Below, in pieces: positions 60,530 through 64,000 of a DNA stretch of 64,000 bases. The DNA comes from DASQHW01 sp038209365 (lineage in GTDB: Bacteria; Actinomycetota; Acidimicrobiia; IMCC26256; PALSA-610), in assembly GCA_038209365.1 (NCBI GenBank), contig JBBQXS010000006.1:62001-126000 (forward strand), written 5' to 3'. How positions within the stretch are numbered: position 1 is the first letter of the stretch; each line of letters begins with the position of its first letter. The position numbers and the translations under genes are program-made. The notes below the pieces were generated by a model. It was not told where the DNA came from and did not search any database. It was given only the letters and a program-made list of their open reading frames with translations.

Positions 60530-60963
60530 TCACCCGCGCCCCATTTGGGGAGCGTCGACGACGAGTTGTTTATAAACGCGGTCGCGGATGCGTCGCTTCA
60601 GCGCGCGGGTCGCTTCACGTTTGATCTTGCCCGCCGCGACTTTCGCGTCGTAGTAAGCGCGACGCTCGCTATCGAGGTTGCGGATGTGTGTGACCGCGGC
60701 GATGCGGATCGCATGGTTGTGGGTGCGGTTCCCGCGCCGTGACAGCCGGTGCACGGTCCGGCCACCAGAGCTCATCTCGATCGGCGCGGTGCGTTGTAGG
60801 CGGCTAATGACCGGCGGTAGGGAATCGTGTCGCGGGCTTAGCCGATTACGATCGCGGCCACGATCGACCCGACCCCGTACAGGTCGGCCAACGTCGTGGC
60901 TGATGCGACGACCGCTTCGGTGACGCGCGGCTTCGCCGTCTTCAGTCGTGCGGCTGGAGGCCG
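60530..60963 (-). pseudogene. IS110-family transposase C-terminal relic
   Basis: The minus strand encodes KTAKPRVTEAVVASATTLAD and LYGVGSIVAAIVIG then TAA (60840-60838). After that, in a shifted frame, come TAPIEMSSGGRTVHRLSRRG, NRTHNHAIRIAAVTHIRNLD and KIKREATRALKRRIRDRVYK. This is the Transposase_20 domain of IS110, including the serine region SSGG. One nonsense codon and one missing base (about 60805-60815) disable it. The N-terminal RuvC-like half and the element ends are missing. Confidence 0.75.
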
Positions 60964-61080
60964 CGCAGACCCCCCAAGGCACGTGAGTCCTCCGCGGGCG
61001 CGTGCCGCAAACGCCGGATCCGATTGACACAACCTCGACCTGCGGCAAGGGTGCACTTCGACGACGCGGAGGTGTCTGCT

Positions 61081-61290
61081 GTGGCTGAGAGTGTCTACAA
61101 GGTCATCGAGTTGGTCGGGACCAGCACTGAGTCGTGGGAGAAGGCGGCGGCCGCCGCGGTCGAGAAGGCCGCGACGAGTCTTCGTGACTTGCGCGTCGCC
61201 GAAGTCGCCGAGCTCGACCTTCAAATCGAAAACGGTCTGGTCAAGGCATACAGAGCCAAGGTGAAGGTCTCGTTCAAGTATGAAGACTGA
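61081..61290 (+). CDS. Dodecin (flavin-binding)
   Basis: 69 residues: VYKVIELVGTSTESWEKAAA, ATSLRDLRVAEVAELDLQIE, VKAYRAKVKVSFKYED, a full match to the dodecin pattern. Dodecamers store FMN or riboflavin and CoA. GTG 61081 is chosen because GGAGG lies 8 bases upstream. Confidence 0.93.
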   Translation: MAESVYKVIELVGTSTESWEKAAAAAVEKAATSLRDLRVAEVAELDLQIENGLVKAYRAKVKVSFKYED

Positions 61291-61294
61291 CCGG

Positions 61295-61307
61295 GTGGCT
61301 TCGCCAC
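61295..61307 (+). terminator. Short hairpin after dodecin
   Basis: GTGGC-TTC-GCCAC, four bases after the stop codon; 5-bp stem, no T-run. Confidence 0.35.
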
Positions 61308-61534
61308 GATCGACGGTCGCGTTGGAGCGAACACCGGTTGCGCGTCGAGCTAGGCCGCGGGCCGGTCCATCGTCGTAACCCTGAGGACGGGCGCAGTTCG
61401 CTCGAACGAAGGGCAGGGGCGTCGACTGCGACGTCGCGCCCGAGAGCGAACGGAGACGAGGCAGTTAAGGTGCGGGTGATCTACGGGTGACCAGCTGCTC
61501 GGCGTCGTCGGCTCGTTGTCCAAGCCCGGAGGCG

Positions 61535-61819
61535 ATGATGCGATGCTTGTATCGTGTCGGCGACGAGGAGTTCTTCGCCTACGCCTTGACGCGTCGAGAC
61601 TTCCTGTTGGTCAGCGACGGCAGGCTGTGGGCGCACGAGTCGCACGATTGGCTCGTTGCCGCGCACTCCGGTGCGATGCTCGCGCACCGCACCGGAAGCG
61701 TCTATTACGACGTGCAGACCGGCAGCCCCCTGTACTACGAGGCTGCGGAACCTGTCCCGCCCGACCCGGACGCGACCCGACCCTCGCGGCACCGCTTCCG
61801 TCGTCCCGTTGGTTCGTGA
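61535..61819 (+). CDS. Hypothetical protein
   Basis: 94 residues from ATG: RCLYRVGDEEFFAYALTRRD, FLLVSDGRLWAHESHDWLVA, then GSVYYDVQTGSPLYYEAAEP and a Pro/Arg-rich tail. Even composition and the tight spacing with the following small gene favour coding. No family recognised. Confidence 0.45.
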   Translation: MMRCLYRVGDEEFFAYALTRRDFLLVSDGRLWAHESHDWLVAAHSGAMLAHRTGSVYYDVQTGSPLYYEAAEPVPPDPDATRPSRHRFRRPVGS

Positions 61820-61829
61820 GCGACGCCTG

Positions 61830-61958
61830 ATGCCCACCCGACGAACCACCGCCAACAAGCGGGAGCGGGAGCGCGCCAACGAGGCCAAGGCCGAAGCCAA
61901 GCGCGCCCGACGGGAGGCAAAAGCGCACGACACCACCGAACCGGCATCGGTTCGATGA
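61830..61958 (+). CDS. Small highly charged protein
   Basis: 42 residues: MPTRRTTANKRERERANEAK and AEAKRARREAKAHDTTEPAS, a single predicted helix rich in Arg, Lys, Glu and Ala. Similar short proteins are common in actinobacteria; function unknown. It starts 10 bases after the preceding gene. Confidence 0.45.
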   Translation: MPTRRTTANKRERERANEAKAEAKRARREAKAHDTTEPASVR

Positions 61959-62598
61959 TGACGGCGCGACCGACGCTGAACTGATGGTGCGTCTCAAAGA
62001 CCTCCACCACGCGCCTTCGACCAGGACACCCTCGCATTCGACGATGTTCACGCCCAGAAAACTGGGCTGCTCGAATGCATCGCCGGACACCTCTCCTACC
62101 CGACACCTGAACCCGACCACCGCGCGAGCGCGCAGACCTACCGAAGGCCTGGCGCGCCATCAGTGACTTTGCGAGTGGGGCCGCTGCTCACGCACGCGGG
62201 TTCGCCGCACTACTGCGCGGCGCACCGCTGATCTCGTGCGCCCGGAGGTTGACGACGGCGTGTATGTTGTGGGTGGAGTTCCGAGAGGGTGCCTGAAGGC
62301 GGTTTCGCAAGAAGCTACCGGCGGAAACTTTCTCGGGGCTTCGTTGTTTGGGACGCGCCGGGCGTCGCCTGCTCCTCCCAGCGTCGATCAGCAGTGACGC
62401 CGATCTCGCACTCTCAGCCGCGCGTTCCGCCAGCGGCCGCGACCAGCGGGGATTTGACGAAGGTTCTGCGCCGGACTGCCAAGGAGATTCGAAGCGCTCG
62501 CGCGAAACGCGTACCTTGCATCGGCATCCCATCGAGGTTCCGCAATCCAAGACCGCGGGTCTACGGATGTGTCCGACGAGTGTTGTCAGGAGGCTCTC
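61959..62598. other. No clear gene; possible decayed frame at 61965-62163
   Basis: Two plus-strand frames around 61965-62163 give LMVRLKDLHHA and then FDQDTLAFDDVHAQKTGLLE, LSYPTPEPDHRASAQTYRRP, which could be one frameshifted small protein. From 62166 to 62598 I see nothing that I can support. Confidence 0.35.
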
Positions 62599-62982
62599 GT
62601 GCCAGAAGTCGGCGACCAGATTCAGGTGGTGGGCACCAAGGTGGACCAGGCGACCCGAAGCGGCGTCGTGACCGACGTCCGGGGTCGCATGGTCACAGTT
62701 CAATGGGCGACGGGTGACCAGTCCGTCTTTGTTCCCGCTCCGGGGACCCTCACGGTCCTCGGTCGCGAGGACGCGAGACGCCGTAGAACAAACGTCACCG
62801 CGAGAGCGTCGAGAAGTGCCCGGGGAGCCATCCCGGCTCGGCCGTCGACGACGACGAAGAAGGCCGCGCGCAAGGCGCCGGTCCGCAAGACAGCAAAGAA
62901 GGGTGTCGCGAAGAAGCCGGTGCGCGAGGCGCCGGTCCGCGAGACAGCAAAGAAGGGTGTCGCGAAGAAGCGCCGCGCGTAA
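62599..62982 (+). CDS. DUF1918-domain protein with histone-like lysine tail
   Basis: 127 residues from GTG with GGAGG 5 bases upstream. Residues 1-55 are a DUF1918-like small beta domain (VGDQIQVVGTKVDQATRSGV, VTDVRGRMVTVQWATGDQSV, FVPAPG). The rest is Lys/Arg/Ala rich (STTTKKAARKAPVRKTAKKG, VAKKPVREAPVRETAKKGVA) like the tails of HupB or histone H1. Nucleic-acid binding is likely (inference). Confidence 0.7.
   Translation: MPEVGDQIQVVGTKVDQATRSGVVTDVRGRMVTVQWATGDQSVFVPAPGTLTVLGREDARRRRTNVTARASRSARGAIPARPSTTTKKAARKAPVRKTAKKGVAKKPVREAPVRETAKKGVAKKRRA
62875..62982 (+). repeat. Tandem duplication in the lysine tail
   Basis: Two 54-base units (62875-62928 and 62929-62982), both beginning GCGCCGGTCCGC and containing AGACAGCAAAGAAGGGTGTC, encode APVR(K/E)TAKKGVAKK. 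The second unit diverges in its last bases. Confidence 0.7.
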
Positions 62983-63162
62983 ACGGTTCCGCTAACCGGC
63001 CGGCTCCGGGGAAGCTGACCGGTGGGTGTCGATCGGGTAACGGGTCAGGGACGCGGGGTAGCGATCGGCGCTTGTTTGCCGTGACCCGGCGGCGTGATCG
63101 CCTCTCTGGTTTGTTGGGGCCAGGTATTGCGCGTCGCGACGGCGAGTGAGACCGTTCTCATC

Positions 63163-63466
63163 CTGTGGGTGCCGAAAACTCGTCCGGACCGGTGACCTGC
63201 GGCTTTGCGTAAGCGGCGGTCATGGGGTGATGGATCTCCGGAGCGGTGCGATCCACCGGAATCGTCCCGTCGCGCAGGCGCTTGGGCACCGCCGCGACCG
63301 TTGGACGGGTGGATTCCGAGATCGAACCGTTCGCAGCATTCGCGGCTTCAGCAGTCTGCTGGTTCCAGCGCGACCTCAGCGCGGACGGGCGGCATCGCTA
63401 CGAACCCGATCACGCCACGCGGAACGCCTGCTCAGCATGCCAGGACGAGTTCTCGGCACCCACACG
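63163..63466. mobile_element. MITE-like element (304 bp) with terminal inverted repeats
   Basis: Left end TGTGGGTGCCGAAAACTCGT then CCGG; right end CCAGGACGAGTTCTCGGCAC then CCACA, the inverse with few mismatches. The left 100 bases match, inverted, the long repeats at 53185 and 53421 (GACCTGCGGCTTTGCG block). No transposase gene is inside. Confidence 0.6.
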
Positions 63467-63500
63467 CTGATCACACGAGGCCGAAACCCCTGGTCAACGC

Positions 63501-63527
63501 GCCGGACGAGTTTCCGGCACCCACACG
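63501..63527 (+). repeat. Dispersed repeat, copy 6 (end only)
   Basis: GCCGGACGAGTTTCCGGCAC then CCACACG, same orientation as copies 1, 2 and 5. An IS6 fragment begins directly after it. Confidence 0.6.
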
Positions 63528-63700
63528 GTCGTGCTTGTGTCGACGAACAACGGCGCCAAGCGCGGCACACACCGATCACGTGGTCGACCTCGACGCCGTG
63601 TTCGATCACCAGCTCTTCGCCATCGCGATACGACGACCCGAACCGCAAGGGCCGCCGCAGAGGACAATCACCTCCGGTGGAACCGAAAGGCCTTGAACGC
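63528..63700 (-). pseudogene. IS6-family transposase N-terminal relic
   Basis: The minus strand reads RPLRFGSSYRDGEELVIEHG and VEVDHVIG, matching the IS6 N-terminus YLRFGLSYRDVEELLxERGVEVDHVTVYRW, followed by frameshifted remains up to the repeat. Bases 63701-63930 hold no gene that I can support. Confidence 0.55.
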
Positions 63701-63930
63701 AGAGTCAGATACCGGACCCGAGCGGCGAACACCACGAACCGTCATTCCGCCTCTTCCGCCCGCTGCGCCAAACGTTCAACGCAACAGTGCCCGACCACCT
63801 TTCGACCGCCCAGATGTCGCGAAGATGCGCAGGCGTTGCGCGCGAGCGAGCGTTACCGCCGCCCACGTCGCGCGCGTCGGCGGTCTCGTACTGTACGGTT
63901 TGCCGCCTTGACCGGTGCGGGAGCCGTCAG

Positions 63931-64000
63931 ATGAGCGGTGATCTGTTCGTGTCGTATGCGCAGAACCGGGAGGATGTGGTGCTGGCCCGCGCCCTACGCC
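63931..64000 (+). CDS. FkbM-family methyltransferase, N-terminal part (cut by window end)
   Basis: MSGDLFVSYAQNREDVVLAR then ALR, the characteristic N-terminus of FkbM-type SAM methyltransferases (FVSYAQNxEDVxLxRAL), which modify glycans or natural products. Only 23 codons are in the window. Confidence 0.7.
   Translation, partial: MSGDLFVSYAQNREDVVLARALR

Noticed and set aside
60530..60963. IS110 relic as a possible source of a bridge RNA
   Set aside because: Only the C-terminal half of the transposase remains and the element ends where the RNA would lie are missing.

Overview
The window is high-GC DNA that reads as the chromosome of a free-living actinobacterium. The lineage markers are a WhiB1-type iron-sulfur regulator beside a PdtaS-type histidine kinase, a one-polypeptide 2-oxoglutarate decarboxylase/dehydrogenase (Kgd), the bacterial proteasome activator Bpa, a class E sortase, a DUF3107 protein, paired Rv3679/Rv3680-like ATPases, a TIGR03086 protein and many start codons placed as in leaderless transcripts. 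Because it uses the CcmABCDEFGH (system I) cytochrome c maturation route rather than the ResBC route common in Gram-positives, a deep lineage such as Acidimicrobiia is plausible, but this is inference from gene content.

Layout, 0-50 kb (core chromosome). 1-2.2 kb: end of an enoyl-CoA hydratase, a PLP-dependent threonine dehydratase-like enzyme and a class E sortase. 2.3-8.7 kb: a tightly overlapping ccmABCDEFGH plus ccmI-like operon, then a cyclophilin. 9.2-10.4 kb: a short cysteine-containing leader ORF, a cysteine dioxygenase with an apparent frameshift, and an Rrf2 regulator. 10.4-13.8 kb: Fe-S biogenesis (cysteine desulfurase, SufR-like regulator, divergent Mrp/ApbC carrier). 13.8-19 kb: DUF3107, two ArsA/Get3-like ATPases, PdtaS, WhiB1 and a GDPD. 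19-25 kb: lipid kinase, UdgB, TauE/SafE, DapA-like, and a TetR-controlled MFS pump with a clear palindromic operator. 25-33 kb: ECF sigma with an FtsX-domain anti-sigma candidate, Kgd, class II DAHP synthase, Bpa, DEAD-box helicase. 33-48.6 kb: YihY, amidohydrolase, ECF42/YCII pair, TetR, mini-catalase, heterodimeric ABC exporter, enoyl-CoA hydratase, small stress-type enzymes and a large cyclase-STAND-TPR regulator. 48.6-50.2 kb: a T-box leader controlling an AspRS of the non-discriminating type, then tRNA-Arg(CCG).

From the tRNA-Arg onward (50.2-64 kb) the character changes to an accessory region. It starts with a three-gene element (AlpA-like HTH; tyrosine-recombinase-fold protein lacking most catalytic residues; DDE-type protein). 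The HTH gene diverges from the other two, and the two promoters are interleaved around a palindrome. After it come dispersed terminal-repeat sequences, fragments of IS481-, IS6- and IS110-type elements, an 822-bp IS6-family element that interrupts an operon of small HTH/YozE genes, a hemolysin III homologue, a dodecin, a DUF1918 protein with a histone-like lysine tail, and the first codons of an FkbM methyltransferase.

The most interesting observations are the HTH/inactive-recombinase/DDE element with its switch-like promoter region, the T-box whose specifier (AAC) and acceptor-pairing base fit tRNA-Asn while the gene encodes an AspRS, the sigma factor paired with an FtsX-ectodomain membrane protein and an ECF-type promoter at its own start, and the family of repeats ending in TGTGGGTGCCGAAAACTCGT. 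All assignments are by eye; no database search was run.
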